Source of the DNA: Emcibacteraceae bacterium
Lineage (GTDB): Bacteria; Pseudomonadota; Alphaproteobacteria; Sphingomonadales; Emcibacteraceae
Reading direction: 5' to 3'
DNA length: 52,544 nucleotides
NCBI GenBank assembly: GCA_028281625.1
Contig: JANQJN010000182.1
Coordinates: 1-52,544 of the forward strand
Positions 36,057 through 45,797 of the stretch are shown piece after piece (position 1 is the first letter of the stretch; each line of letters opens with the position of its first letter). The notes under the pieces were generated by a model, which was not told the origin of the DNA, did no database searches, and saw nothing but the letters and a program-made list of their open reading frames with translations. A program made the position numbers and the translations under genes.

Positions 36057-37640
36057 ATGCAGAAGGCTCTCGCATCGTTAGGGCGGGTTTTACATGCGTT
36101 CCAGAAGGAGCGTGGTGCCACAGTTTTGTTTCTTGCCAGCAAAGGCCGATATTTTAGCGATAAACTTAGTCAGCGTTTTATGGACACGGACTATGCGATT
36201 GAGGAAATCAGCTCACAAGCGCCAAACTGGATAGAGAGGGGCTTAATCGACAGCAGTTCAGGCGATAAGCTTTCTACGCTATTTGAGAATATAAGCAGCA
36301 TAACCGAAAACAGGCATTCCATACTGAATATGCAAATGGATACGACAAGTTCGGTGGGCACATATAGTCATAAAATTATTGGCCCGATCATCGATATAAT
36401 GGTTGATCTGGCGTTGAGTGATTCCAAAAATGATTCGTCCTGTGTGAGCGCCTATGCAAATTTTCTCCATCTTAAGGAACGTATCGGTCGCGAAAGAGCA
36501 CTGGGTGCGCGTGGTCTGGTTCTTGGTGCTTTTGGAAATCCTGAATTCTTAGAGAATTATCAGTTTCTAATTTCAGAGCAAAAATCATATCATGAAACGT
36601 TTTTGTCGTTGGCAAATGATGCCCAAAAACGATGTTATGATCGTCACATGGATGACTATGCCATAGTGCGCCTTGAAGAAATGCATGGGGAACTTGAAAG
36701 CAACCGGGTAGCGGAAGGATCCTACGATATAACCCCAACTGAATGGTACGACCTTACCACGCAAAAAATTGACCTGATGCACACTGTTGAATTGGAACTT
36801 ATCGAAACTCTCGCCGGTTCAGAAGCTGAGGGCAACTCAGAAGAAGAGCATGATAATGCCGATGCAATTGATTCTCTCGTTATAGAACAGCGACATAAAG
36901 ACTTTATTCGCACTCTTTCAATTTTTAAGGGATTGGAGAATAATGTTCTTGATGGACTGTTGAGAAGTGCGACTATTAAGCAATATAATAAAGGTAATTT
37001 GCTGTTTTTGCAGGGCGAGCAGCCAAACCGATTATACATAATTTTAAATGGCTGGGTTAAAGTCTATAAAGGCAACGAAAGCGGCGATGAGACAATACTG
37101 CAAATGCTCACTAGTGGAGATATGGTTCTTGAATCTGCTGTGTTTTTGAATGCGCCCTATCCGCTCAATGCTCAGGTTTCCAAAAAAGCAATGATCTTAT
37201 CGCTTCCAGCACCAATTATTCGCGAGCAGGTGAAGAATAACAATAGCCTTGCCCTAAATGTCTTAAATGGTATGTCACTGCATTCACAAGTTCTTATTCA
37301 GGATGTGGAAAGTATTCGATTAAAATCCACAACAGAAAGAGTTGGGTGGTTTTTCTTGCGGCTTCTAATTGAGCAGGGGCGCGTAACCAACAGAGTGGAA
37401 CTGCCATATGATAAATCTCTCATCGCCTCATATCTGGATATGAAGCCAGAGACTTTCTCGAGAACATTAAAGAAATTTCGGGCCAAAGGTTTTGATATAA
37501 CAAAGGATGAAGTGATTTTACCGAATGTAAATTCGTTGTGTGGTTTCTGTGATCCGGATACTGGTTCCGTGTGCACAAGACACGGAACCACCGATTGTCC
37601 TAACCCGGATTGTATACCGGGTGACTTATCGTCATATTAA
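36057..37640 (+). CDS. NIT-domain Crp/Fnr-family regulator 1 with C-terminal cysteine motif
   Basis: 527 residues, soluble. Residues 1-260 are a NIT-like nitrate/nitrite-sensing helical domain (LHAFQKERGATVLFLA near residue 12 and LKERIGRERALGARG near residue 139, carrying the Arg-rich motifs that bind nitrate in NasR-type domains). Residues ~283-400 are a cNMP-binding-fold beta barrel, then the dimer helix and a Crp-type HTH (LIASYLDMKPETFSRTLKKF) with the E-x2-SR residues that read TTGA half-sites. The tail (from residue 495) has C-x2-C-x7-C-x7-C-x4-C, conserved in the paralogue at 39151 and suited to a metal or Fe-S site. No N-terminal FNR cysteines. Likely a nitrate-responsive regulator of the nar/cco island. 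GAAGGTGG precedes ATG. Confidence 0.8.
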   Translation: MQKALASLGRVLHAFQKERGATVLFLASKGRYFSDKLSQRFMDTDYAIEEISSQAPNWIERGLIDSSSGDKLSTLFENISSITENRHSILNMQMDTTSSVGTYSHKIIGPIIDIMVDLALSDSKNDSSCVSAYANFLHLKERIGRERALGARGLVLGAFGNPEFLENYQFLISEQKSYHETFLSLANDAQKRCYDRHMDDYAIVRLEEMHGELESNRVAEGSYDITPTEWYDLTTQKIDLMHTVELELIETLAGSEAEGNSEEEHDNADAIDSLVIEQRHKDFIRTLSIFKGLENNVLDGLLRSATIKQYNKGNLLFLQGEQPNRLYIILNGWVKVYKGNESGDETILQMLTSGDMVLESAVFLNAPYPLNAQVSKKAMILSLPAPIIREQVKNNNSLALNVLNGMSLHSQVLIQDVESIRLKSTTERVGWFFLRLLIEQGRVTNRVELPYDKSLIASYLDMKPETFSRTLKKFRAKGFDITKDEVILPNVNSLCGFCDPDTGSVCTRHGTTDCPNPDCIPGDLSSY

Positions 37641-38902
37641 AGTGTTGTTGCAACCTGTAGCCAAAGTTTTGATGTATCAGTGGCAAAACTGTCTGCGTTA
37701 TAGTGGGCGTATTTGATCAATACTGTAAACCGATCAAATATTTTCTTGCTTATGGACGCGTCAATCTCTGATCCATAATCCACGGATCCAAAGTCAGACT
37801 TAAACTTATGGTAAACCACGGTTATGTTGGTTCCATCAAGTTCGGTGCCAGTATTGGAGGCAACATAAGACGCGGAACCATAGTAATCGCGAAGGCCGCC
37901 TGCGGGAGTATTCAGAAACTTATCAGCCCAGCCATTAAATTTGTGGAGCGTTGCAAGTGGTGTTTTAAAGGAGGCGACGCCGCCTTCGCTGCCAAGCGTT
38001 TCCAGCCCGCCTTTAATTGTGAGCCCGCTGAAGGAAACACCCGCTTCGATATTGTAAAAATCCACTGAAAAACTAGCTGGGTTATCTTTATAATCGGTTT
38101 GATTGGCATATTCTGCCGCGTAAAGAATATTTGTTCCATCGGCAACTTCCTGCGATCCGCTTGCCCGAATACCAAAAGTCTTGCTGTTTAGGCCTTTGAC
38201 GGCGATGTTATCAAGATCAATTAAATATCCATACCCTTCAATGTTTAGCGCGTTAGTTGCTTTAAAGTTTGCATTTAACAGGTGAGTCTTGGTTTTTAAG
38301 TCTCCCATGGGATGATCATTGCCGAAAATCCTGTTGACGTTCCAAACATATCCATATGTTGCTGTTAGTCCCTCGATTGAGTTATTGACAACGGCTACGG
38401 CATCATATGTCTGATCATTCTGGCGCCAGCCTACAGTACCGATAAAACGCTGAGTTCCAAGGTTTACGGCTTGTCTTCCGGCAACGAAGGTTGTTCCTTC
38501 TATGCCACTATACATCAGCTTGGCTTGATTTACTTCTGTATGGTTAGCATCAATAATCGCTGGATATCCGGTATTGCCATTAATGCCGTTATTGTGATTG
38601 CCGCCAAATATTTCGCCGGAATGTTCGAATTCGATGTTGGCGGAAAAACCATTAAAAGAGCCGGTGTTATACCCAAGCTTGGTTCTTAAAGTCGTTGCAT
38701 TCGCATTGTCGGCAAAACCGTCCTGATCCACTAGCTCATGCCTTAGTCGTAGATTAATATAAGCGTCGCCATTTGAAATTGCGTCCAGGAGACCGTCATT
38801 AGAAGTGTCATTATCTTGAGCCATAAGTGATGTAGTGGAAATACCCATTAAGCAGGTGCTTGCCATTAGGATTTTTGTCATTTTTTTTGCAGAAATTGTC
38901 AT
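37637..38902 (-). CDS. Alginate-export-family outer-membrane porin
   Basis: 421 residues. Signal peptide with cleavage near LMA-QD, then a beta barrel with alternating short strands and Asn/Gly/Asp-rich loops (YINLRLRHELVDQDGFADNANATTLRTKLGY is the hallmark entry segment; FVAGRQAVNLGTQRFIGTVGWRQNDQTYDA follows). Related porins accompany denitrification and nitrate genes, where nitrate uptake is a plausible role. Its stop overlaps the stop of regulator 1 within TTAA, so the two genes are convergent and abutting. An FNR-type box lies 60 bp upstream. Confidence 0.8.
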   Translation of the reverse strand: MTISAKKMTKILMASTCLMGISTTSLMAQDNDTSNDGLLDAISNGDAYINLRLRHELVDQDGFADNANATTLRTKLGYNTGSFNGFSANIEFEHSGEIFGGNHNNGINGNTGYPAIIDANHTEVNQAKLMYSGIEGTTFVAGRQAVNLGTQRFIGTVGWRQNDQTYDAVAVVNNSIEGLTATYGYVWNVNRIFGNDHPMGDLKTKTHLLNANFKATNALNIEGYGYLIDLDNIAVKGLNSKTFGIRASGSQEVADGTNILYAAEYANQTDYKDNPASFSVDFYNIEAGVSFSGLTIKGGLETLGSEGGVASFKTPLATLHKFNGWADKFLNTPAGGLRDYYGSASYVASNTGTELDGTNITVVYHKFKSDFGSVDYGSEIDASISKKIFDRFTVLIKYAHYNADSFATDTSKLWLQVATTL

Positions 38903-38961
38903 TTCTCTTTCCTTCGATGATTGCTATCACATCTGGAATACGCGTACTGCAAAAAATAAAA

Positions 38962-38975
38962 TTGACGAAAATCAA
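38962..38975. promoter_or_regulatory. FNR-type box upstream of the porin gene
   Basis: TTGAC-GAAA-ATCAA, an imperfect palindrome of the FNR/DNR class, 60 bp before the porin start. A TATTCC -10-like element lies 21 bases downstream on the minus strand. Confidence 0.6.
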
Positions 38976-39150
38976 TATTTTTGTCGATTGTTAGTGGCGG
39001 ACTATCCGGTGTCTGCCAGCAATGGGTTTCGTAATGGGTGCTTTCAAATATGGATGGTTCTTAGCAACGATTAGGCTAGTCTTTACTTTAATGTGTGCTA
39101 TTATTAAATTACTTATCAGGGATAGATATAAGGATTAAGGGTAGTAATTT

Positions 39151-40719
39151 ATGAAATCTGCTATTCGCGCGCTTGGTCGGGTGCTTCATGAATTTCAAAA
39201 AGAACGCGGATGTGTAATTTTATTTTTATGCAGCGGCGGCACCTTACACAAAGACAAAATTACGCAAAGATTTCTTGAAAGTGACTATGCGGTAGAAGAA
39301 CTTATTTCAATGCTCCCTGATTGGGAGATTAAAGAGGTTTTGAGTACTACTCATATTGATAAAATCATCACTCTCCTTGATAACGTTGCGAAAGTAACCT
39401 CCCAGCGGGAGCGAATAATCGATCAGTCCATCGAAGTCAGTGATGCGGTAATCCAATATTGCCACAAAATAATCGGCCCGATTATCGACGCGATGGTAGA
39501 TTTAGCCCTTAGTGATCCAAATAATAGTTCAAGTAATGTCAGTGCGTTTGCAAATTTTTTGCATTTGAAGGAACGTATTGGACGCGAAAGAGTATTAGGT
39601 GCTCGCGGACTGGTTTCCGAAACATTCAATAGCCCTGAATTTCTAGAAAATTACCGCTTCTTGATTTCCGAGCAAAAAACCTATCACGATACATTTTTTG
39701 CATTGGCAACAGATCGTCAGAAAGCCTGCTACAACAAACATATGGATGATTACGCAGTTACGCGTATTGACGAAATGCATAAGCAACTGGATCAAACGCG
39801 ATCAGACCAAGCTTACGATATGTCGCCCGTGGATTGGTACGAACTTGCCACACAGAAAATAATTCTTATGCATAACGTCGAAGTTGACCTGATTGACACA
39901 TTGACTGACGAGACTGAGCAGGAAGACAAAGTAGAACCAGCGAAAGCCAGTCCGAAAATTATCAACCAGAAACATAAAGATTTTGTATTGACGTTGCCAC
40001 TTTTTAAAGGGCTGGACGAAGACGCGCTCGATAATCTAATGCGAAATATATCCATTAAAGAGCATAACAAGGGAAATTTGCTTTTGCTCGAAGGGGAGCA
40101 GCCCAATCGTCTCTATATTATTCTCGAAGGCTGGGTAAAAATATTTAAAAATAATGCCAGCGGTGATGAGACCATACTTCAAATGCTGACCAGTGGGGAT
40201 ATGGTCCTTGAATCGGCAGTGTTCCTTAACGCTCCATATCCGCTTAACGCGCAAATCAGCAAAAAGGCGTTGATCCTTTCCCTGCCTGCACCAATTGTGA
40301 GAGAACAAGTAAAAACAAATAACACCCTTGCGTTAAATGTTTTAAATGGGATGTCTTTGCATTCTCAGATGATGATCCAGAATGTGGAAAGCGTGAGATT
40401 AAAATCAGCTACTGAACGGGTTGGATGGTTTTTTCTTAAGCTTTTACTCGAGCAGGGACGTGTGCCGGATATGATTGAGCTGCCGTATGATAAATCTCTC
40501 ATCGCATCATATCTGGATATGAAGCCGGAAACTTTTTCAAGAACACTTAAGAAATTTCGAAATCGTGGTTTTGAAATACGAAAAGATGCGGTCATATTGC
40601 CAGCAGTGAACGCGCTTTGCGGCTTTTGCGATTCTGATCTTGGGTCAATTTGTAGTCGGCACGGGACACCAGACTGCCCCAATCCGGATTGTGATCAGGC
40701 CCAAGTAGCGAATTTCTAG
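39151..40719 (+). CDS. NIT-domain Crp/Fnr-family regulator 2 with C-terminal cysteine motif
   Basis: 522 residues, a clear paralogue of the protein at 36057 along its full length (NIT: LHEFQKERGCVILFL and LKERIGRERVLGARG; HTH: LIASYLDMKPETFSRTLKKF is identical). The C-terminal C-x2-C-x7-C-x7-C-x4-C motif (from residue 490) is kept with the same spacing. The identical recognition helix means both should bind the same boxes, while the more divergent NIT and linker regions suggest different ligand affinity. The KERG motif is followed here by CV instead of AT. Gene start has AAGG upstream. No FNR box is obvious in front of it. Confidence 0.8.
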   Translation: MKSAIRALGRVLHEFQKERGCVILFLCSGGTLHKDKITQRFLESDYAVEELISMLPDWEIKEVLSTTHIDKIITLLDNVAKVTSQRERIIDQSIEVSDAVIQYCHKIIGPIIDAMVDLALSDPNNSSSNVSAFANFLHLKERIGRERVLGARGLVSETFNSPEFLENYRFLISEQKTYHDTFFALATDRQKACYNKHMDDYAVTRIDEMHKQLDQTRSDQAYDMSPVDWYELATQKIILMHNVEVDLIDTLTDETEQEDKVEPAKASPKIINQKHKDFVLTLPLFKGLDEDALDNLMRNISIKEHNKGNLLLLEGEQPNRLYIILEGWVKIFKNNASGDETILQMLTSGDMVLESAVFLNAPYPLNAQISKKALILSLPAPIVREQVKTNNTLALNVLNGMSLHSQMMIQNVESVRLKSATERVGWFFLKLLLEQGRVPDMIELPYDKSLIASYLDMKPETFSRTLKKFRNRGFEIRKDAVILPAVNALCGFCDSDLGSICSRHGTPDCPNPDCDQAQVANF

Positions 40720-40726
40720 TAAAATA

Positions 40727-42073
40727 CTATCCGTCGCTTTCCAAAATACAGCGATCAAAAATATCAATGTTTTGTGGGAAATATTCGTCAAATATTGTCG
40801 CAACTGCGCGGCGGTAGTGACTACCTTTCTTGGTCAGCTGGTATGTGTCCTGATTCTTTTGAAGGATTCCCTCTGAAATCAGTTTGGCAAGCGCAGATTG
40901 TTCTTTGGCAAAATTTTCATTTACACCATGTCTTTCAGCTACCGCGTGGGGGTTAAATCGCGAGAAACACATCAAATCTGAAATAATTTCCCGTCTCATC
41001 AAATCATTGGTTGATGTGCGTAGTCCATGTTCGACAGGGAGCTCTGCTTTAGAAATATTTGCGATATAGTCTTTAATTGAAGATGTGTTCTTTGCGAAAC
41101 CCTCATTGAAAGAACTGATCGAAGAAACGCCAAGCCCGATCAGAGTGCCAGCATTGTCGGTCGTGTAACCCTGAAAATTTCTTCTGAGGGAGCCTTTCTT
41201 CTTTGCTAGGGATAGTTCGTCTTTAGGCAGGGCAAAATGATCCAAGCCGATTGCATCATACCCTTCAGCGAGCAAAATAGCAGATGCGAGCTTAAACATT
41301 ACCAAGCGTGATTTGCCATTTGGAAGATCTTCGGAGTTGATCATTTTCATGTGTTTTTTAACCCAGGGCACGTGAGCATATCCAAACAATGAAATGCGAT
41401 CAGGTTTAAGTTTCGCCGCTTTTGAAACGGTGTTCTTAATTGATGAAATGGTCTGATGGGGCAATCCATAAACCAGATCGAAATTGATTTTGTCGATGCC
41501 CTGATTTGTGAGCCATCTTATGCATTCTTCTATAAGTTGCTGAGACTGAATCCGATTGATGGCCGTTTGCACATCAGCGTTAAAGTCTTGTATGCCGATG
41601 CTGACCCGGTTAACACCGCTTTTAGCATAGGCTTTAACCTTATCTTCTGAAAGGGTCCTCGGATCAATTTCAACGGCTATTTCCGCATCAGGTGTGATCG
41701 TGAAATTAGCACGCACTGTGTCCATAATCTTTTTAAAATGCTCCGGCGCTAAAATTGTTGGCGAACCACCACCAAAGTGCACATGACTTACAATTTCAGC
41801 GCCGGAATGTTGTGCAACCAGTGCAATTTCTTGAACAAGCGCATCAACATATTTCGCAACGACATCATATTTATTGACCACCTTCATAAAGCACCCACAG
41901 AACCAGCAAAGCTTGCTGCAATAGGGAATATGAATATAGAGGCTTAAATGTTCGTCGTTTTTAAGGGATGTTAGCCAAGTGGCGTATTTGTGTGCACCAA
42001 GCTCCTTGAATTCAAGGGCGGTGGGGTAACTCGTGTAACGAGGTAATCTCTTTATTTTGGTCTGGACGTTCAT
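40727..42073 (-). CDS. hemN: Oxygen-independent coproporphyrinogen III oxidase
   Basis: 448 residues. Radical-SAM motif YCSKLCWFCGC (C-x3-C-x2-C) at residues ~52-62, preceded by the HemN-specific YTSYPTA near the N-terminus and followed by HFGGGSPT and VEIDPRT. Converts coproporphyrinogen III to protoporphyrinogen IX without oxygen, supplying heme for the cbb3 oxidase and Nar hemes. Cytoplasmic. It converges on regulator 2 with a 7-bp gap. No FNR-type box seen upstream. Confidence 0.95.
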   Translation of the reverse strand: MNVQTKIKRLPRYTSYPTALEFKELGAHKYATWLTSLKNDEHLSLYIHIPYCSKLCWFCGCFMKVVNKYDVVAKYVDALVQEIALVAQHSGAEIVSHVHFGGGSPTILAPEHFKKIMDTVRANFTITPDAEIAVEIDPRTLSEDKVKAYAKSGVNRVSIGIQDFNADVQTAINRIQSQQLIEECIRWLTNQGIDKINFDLVYGLPHQTISSIKNTVSKAAKLKPDRISLFGYAHVPWVKKHMKMINSEDLPNGKSRLVMFKLASAILLAEGYDAIGLDHFALPKDELSLAKKKGSLRRNFQGYTTDNAGTLIGLGVSSISSFNEGFAKNTSSIKDYIANISKAELPVEHGLRTSTNDLMRREIISDLMCFSRFNPHAVAERHGVNENFAKEQSALAKLISEGILQKNQDTYQLTKKGSHYRRAVATIFDEYFPQNIDIFDRCILESDG

Positions 42074-42104
42074 ACTGATTTTTTTTCTTTAATCGCGAAC
42101 TGTG

Positions 42105-42144
42105 ATCGGCACCCAAATTAACATGTGATAAAGTGGGTGCCGAT
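42105..42144 (-). terminator. Hairpin after the usp gene
   Basis: Perfect 11-bp stem (ATCGGCACCCA with TGGGTGCCGAT) with an 18-base loop, 10 bp past the end of the usp gene and 32 bp before the hemN start. The following T-rich stretch on the minus strand is some 15-25 bases away, so termination may be partial. Confidence 0.5.
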
Positions 42145-42153
42145 TTATTAGTA

Positions 42154-42972
42154 TTAATGAGCAAACAGAACCGGGCGCTTCTGATTGCTGATCAAAGTTT
42201 TGGTGACGCCACCGAATACAAGCTCCTGAAGGCGCTTATGGCCCCAGGCACCGGAAACGATCAGATCAGCGTCAATTTCTTCGGCTGTATTCAGAATGCA
42301 CTCATGCACAGAAGCCTGATTGGATTTGGTCATCGCTTCAGCATTGACACCATGGCGTGAGAGATGCACGCAGATATCAGCTTCCGGCAGCTCTTCTTTT
42401 TTGTCATCTGAAATGGTAAGGACAGTGACTTTGTCGGCTACTTTTAAGAAAGGTATCGCATCACTTGTTGCTTTTGCGCTTTCACGGCTGCCGTCCCATG
42501 CGACAAGTACATTCTTCGGTGCCGCTGAGCAATTTCCGGACCTTGGAATGGCTAGTACAGGTTGACCACTTCCAATAATAAAGTCATTTATATAGTCCAG
42601 AATGTCATCATAGCTCTCGCCTTTTTGACTGACGATTGTTACATCTGATGCTCGTGAGTAAGTATATAAATAGGTAAGCAGATTGCCCTTTTCTTGACAC
42701 CAGTCGAAGCGTACACCGGAGTTTTTCAGCTTGGTTTCATACTTCTCTCTTAGCTTTTCAGCTTCGTCTTTCGCTTCCTGCTGGAACTGACTGTAAAGTT
42801 CTATGGAGCTTGTAAAGTCATGGTGAATGGCATGAGCCATATTTTCTAGCGGAGTCAGAATATGAAGCGCCTGAATATGGGCATCATGTTTATTTGCAAG
42901 ATCAATCGCGCAGTCGATTCTTTCTTCAGCGCCCTGTTCATGGCAAATTGGAACGAGTATTGTTTTTATCAT
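42154..42972 (-). CDS. Tandem universal stress protein
   Basis: 272 residues made of two UspA-like alpha/beta domains. The second ends with VSGAWGHKRLQELVFGGVTKTLI, matching the G-x2-G-x9-G ATP-binding pattern; the first domain is degenerate. Universal stress proteins of this kind are often induced with cbb3 oxidase genes under low oxygen. An FNR-type box (43042-43055) with a TATACT -10 element 21 bases downstream precedes it. Divergent from ccoN. Confidence 0.85.
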   Translation of the reverse strand: MIKTILVPICHEQGAEERIDCAIDLANKHDAHIQALHILTPLENMAHAIHHDFTSSIELYSQFQQEAKDEAEKLREKYETKLKNSGVRFDWCQEKGNLLTYLYTYSRASDVTIVSQKGESYDDILDYINDFIIGSGQPVLAIPRSGNCSAAPKNVLVAWDGSRESAKATSDAIPFLKVADKVTVLTISDDKKEELPEADICVHLSRHGVNAEAMTKSNQASVHECILNTAEEIDADLIVSGAWGHKRLQELVFGGVTKTLISNQKRPVLFAH

Positions 42973-43041
42973 GGTTATTATCCTTTGGTTTGGTGGTTTC
43001 GTTTAACATCTCTAAGTATAGAAATTGGTCAGTACTAATGA

Positions 43042-43055
43042 TTGACGCAGGTCAA
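43042..43055. promoter_or_regulatory. FNR-type box for usp
   Basis: TTGAC-GCAG-GTCAA. On the minus strand TATACT (43015-43020) follows at a spacing that places the box near -41, in front of the universal stress protein gene. Confidence 0.7.
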
Positions 43056-43138
43056 GTTTTTGACGAATCTCTAATCTTTTTCGAAAAGTCCCAAAAATCC
43101 CGATAAGTGGTTCAATTTAAGCCCAAAAGACTGGATTC

Positions 43139-43152
43139 TTGACGTAGGTCAA
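43139..43152. promoter_or_regulatory. FNR-type box for the cco operon
   Basis: TTGAC-GTAG-GTCAA, 76 bp before the ccoN ATG. A weak -10 (TTAGTT, 43174-43179) lies at about the distance expected for a class II promoter. Confidence 0.7.
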
Positions 43153-43228
43153 TTTTAGTTTTCCGGAACTCATTTAGTTCTTTTTGCTAGATGCATTTTT
43201 ATGCTTTCTGTAGGAATAGGAAATTACT

Positions 43229-44881
43229 ATGAATGACCAAGATTACTTACCGCGAGTAAGCGGCTTTTCAAAAAGTTTAGTGATTATGGCGTTGGGGCTA
43301 GGCGCTGTATTAATGTTGATTGTTGCCGGTCAAACTTCGACGCCAGCGATGCAGGTGCATGCGCTGATTATGATCGTTGCTTTTTTGATCGGTATCATGT
43401 TCACCGCAAATATGGGGTTTGATAGCGACGGCAAAATCGACGCTGAAAAATCCGCAGCGGGTATATATTACAATGACAAGATCGTGAAAGTAGGCGTTAT
43501 TGCCTCCGTATTTTGGGGTGTTGTCGGATTTTTGGTGGGTGATGTTATTGCCTGGCAACTTTCCTTCCCCGATCTTAATTTCGATCTTCCCTGGACAAAC
43601 TTTGGCCGACTAAGACCACTGCATACCTCCGCAGTGATTTTTGCGTTTGGCGGTACTGTTCTTCTTACAACGTCTTTTTACGCGGTGCAGCGTACCTGTA
43701 AAGCGCGCCTGTTTGGTGAAATTGCACCATGGTTTGTCTTCTGGGGTTATCAGCTGTTCATCGTGCTGGCGGCAAGTGGTTATGTTCTTGGTATCACTCA
43801 ATCCAAAGAATATGCTGAGCCGGAATGGTATGTTGATCTTTGGCTCACTATTGTCTGGGTGGTCTATTTGATCGTGTTCCTGGGAACATTGTGGCGCCGG
43901 AAAGAGCCGCACATTTATGTGGCGAACTGGTTCTTCCTCGCGTTTATTGTCACTGTGGCGATGCTTCATGTGATTCATAATATTTCAATTCCGGTAGCGT
44001 TGGTGGAAAGCAGAAGCTATTCCATCTTTGCCGGTGTTCAGGGCGCACTCATTCAATGGTGGTATGCCCATAATGCTGTTGGCTTCTTCCTGACAGCGGG
44101 CTTCCTGGCCATTATGTATTATTTTATGCCAAAGCGCGCGGAACGGCCGGTCTATTCCTACCGCCTTTCTATTGTGCACTTCTGGTCACTGATATTTCTT
44201 TATATCTGGGCGGGTCCTCACCATCTTCATTATACAGCGCTGCCTGACTGGGCGCAGAACCTTGGTATGACCTTTTCGATCATGCTGTGGATGCCTTCAT
44301 GGGGTGGCATGATCAACGGTCTGATGACCCTGTCTGGTGCCTGGGACAAGCTGCGCACTGACCCAGTGCTTCGTATGATGGTCTGGTCACTTGCATTCTA
44401 CGGCATGAGCACCTTTGAAGGCCCGCTCATGTCCATCAAGGCGGTAAACGGCCTCAGCCACTATACAGACTGGACCATTGGTCACGTACACTCTGGTGCA
44501 CTTGGGTGGGTTGGCTACATCAGCTTTGCAGCTCTTTACTGTCTGGTGCCATGGCTTTGGAAGAAAAAATCACTTTACTCTCTTAAGCTAGTGAACTGGC
44601 ATCTCTGGATCTCCACTGCAGGTATCGTGCTTTACATCTTCTCCATGTGGGTTGCAGGTGTGGTTAAAGGCCTGATGTGGCGCGCTTACGATAGCCTGGG
44701 CTTCCTGGAATATTCATTCGTCGAATCAGTTGTGGTCATGCACTGGCCATACATTATCCGTGCTGTTGGCGGTCTTCTGTACCTCGCTGGTGCGCTGATC
44801 ATGGCCTACAACCTTTGGAAAACTGTACACGGCGAAACTGAACAAGAACCTCAAGCACTGGCTGATAAAGCAGTTGCGTAG
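43229..44881 (+). CDS. ccoN: cbb3-type cytochrome c oxidase subunit I
   Basis: 550 residues, about 12-14 membrane helices. Heme and CuB ligands: [14 protein letters not shown] (low-spin heme), [11 protein letters not shown] (CuB), [12 protein letters not shown], and [15 protein letters not shown] (heme pair). Catalytic subunit of the high-affinity proton-pumping oxidase. First gene of ccoNOQPGHIS. AGGAA lies before ATG. Confidence 0.97.
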   Translation: MNDQDYLPRVSGFSKSLVIMALGLGAVLMLIVAGQTSTPAMQVHALIMIVAFLIGIMFTANMGFDSDGKIDAEKSAAGIYYNDKIVKVGVIASVFWGVVGFLVGDVIAWQLSFPDLNFDLPWTNFGRLRPLHTSAVIFAFGGTVLLTTSFYAVQRTCKARLFGEIAPWFVFWGYQLFIVLAASGYVLGITQSKEYAEPEWYVDLWLTIVWVVYLIVFLGTLWRRKEPHIYVANWFFLAFIVTVAMLHVIHNISIPVALVESRSYSIFAGVQGALIQWWYAHNAVGFFLTAGFLAIMYYFMPKRAERPVYSYRLSIVHFWSLIFLYIWAGPHHLHYTALPDWAQNLGMTFSIMLWMPSWGGMINGLMTLSGAWDKLRTDPVLRMMVWSLAFYGMSTFEGPLMSIKAVNGLSHYTDWTIGHVHSGALGWVGYISFAALYCLVPWLWKKKSLYSLKLVNWHLWISTAGIVLYIFSMWVAGVVKGLMWRAYDSLGFLEYSFVESVVVMHWPYIIRAVGGLLYLAGALIMAYNLWKTVHGETEQEPQALADKAVA

Positions 44882-44899
44882 AAAAGGTGGGACAAAAAA

Positions 44900-45628
44900 A
44901 TGAAAATCAAACATGAAATATTTGAAAAAAATTCAATGATCCTGCTGGTGGCGACACTGATTACTGTCTCCATTGGCGGCCTGATTGAAATTGCACCACT
45001 TTTCTATCTGGAAAACACCATTGAAAAAGTGCAGGGCATGAGGCCCTATACGCCGCTGGAACTGGCGGGCCGTCATATTTATATCCGTGAGGGCTGCTAT
45101 GGTTGCCATTCGCAGATGATCCGTTCAACCCGTGATGAAGTGGAAAGATATGGTCATTATTCGCTGGCAGCAGAAAGCATGTATGACCATCCGTTCCAGT
45201 GGGGTTCAACCCGTACAGGTCCGGATCTTGCCCGCGTGGGTGAGAAATATTCAGACGAATGGCACCGGGAACATATGATCGATCCAAGATCCATCGTGCC
45301 CGAATCCATCATGCCTGGCTACCCGTTCCTAGCCACAACTGATCTCAAGTTTAAGGATATCGGCAAGGATCTGCGGGCAAACCAGCTGGCCGGTGTACCG
45401 TACACTGATGAACATATTGAAAATGCCTACAATGATCTACAGGCTCAGCTTGATGAATTTTCAGATTATTATGATGGCTTTGTGGAGCGGTATCCGACAG
45501 CAAAAATACGCGACTATGATGGTGATCCGTCACGAATCACGGAAATGGACGCGCTGATTGCTTACATGCAAATGCTAGGTACATTAGTCGACTTTGACCT
45601 TTATAACGCCGCAGAAAACGACAGATAG
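44900..45628 (+). CDS. ccoO: cbb3 oxidase subunit II, monoheme cytochrome c
   Basis: 242 residues. One N-terminal membrane anchor ([25 protein letters not shown]) and one heme c site [18 protein letters not shown] at about residue 71. The axial Met is probably in ESIMPGYPF. Periplasm-facing electron carrier between CcoP and CcoN. 18 bp after ccoN. Confidence 0.97.
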   Translation: MKIKHEIFEKNSMILLVATLITVSIGGLIEIAPLFYLENTIEKVQGMRPYTPLELAGRHIYIREGCYGCHSQMIRSTRDEVERYGHYSLAAESMYDHPFQWGSTRTGPDLARVGEKYSDEWHREHMIDPRSIVPESIMPGYPFLATTDLKFKDIGKDLRANQLAGVPYTDEHIENAYNDLQAQLDEFSDYYDGFVERYPTAKIRDYDGDPSRITEMDALIAYMQMLGTLVDFDLYNAAENDR

Positions 45629-45637
45629 GAGCAGAAC

Positions 45638-45796
45638 ATGGAACAACTATCGTATCAAGATGTATCGGGATTTGCTCTGAGCTGGGGACTTGTATTTCTC
45701 GTAACGTTATTTGCCTGCGCTGTAGGTTACGCCTTCTGGCCTGGCAACAAAAAGAAATTTGATAAAGCATCCAATAGCCTGTTGGAGGAAGAGTAA
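45638..45796 (+). CDS. ccoQ: cbb3 oxidase small subunit
   Basis: 52 residues starting MEQLSYQDVSG, with one membrane helix (LSWGLVFLVTLFACAVGYAFWP) and a basic/acidic tail ending LLEEE. Ribosome-binding site AGGAGC. Lies between ccoO and ccoP; its stop is one base before the ccoP ATG. Stabilises the oxidase complex in other bacteria. Confidence 0.9.
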   Translation: MEQLSYQDVSGFALSWGLVFLVTLFACAVGYAFWPGNKKKFDKASNSLLEEE

Positions 45797-45797
45797 A

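Noticed and set aside
36057..40719. The NIT-Crp proteins as ordinary FNR oxygen sensors
   Set aside because: No N-terminal FNR cysteine cluster is present, and half of each protein is a helical NIT-like domain.
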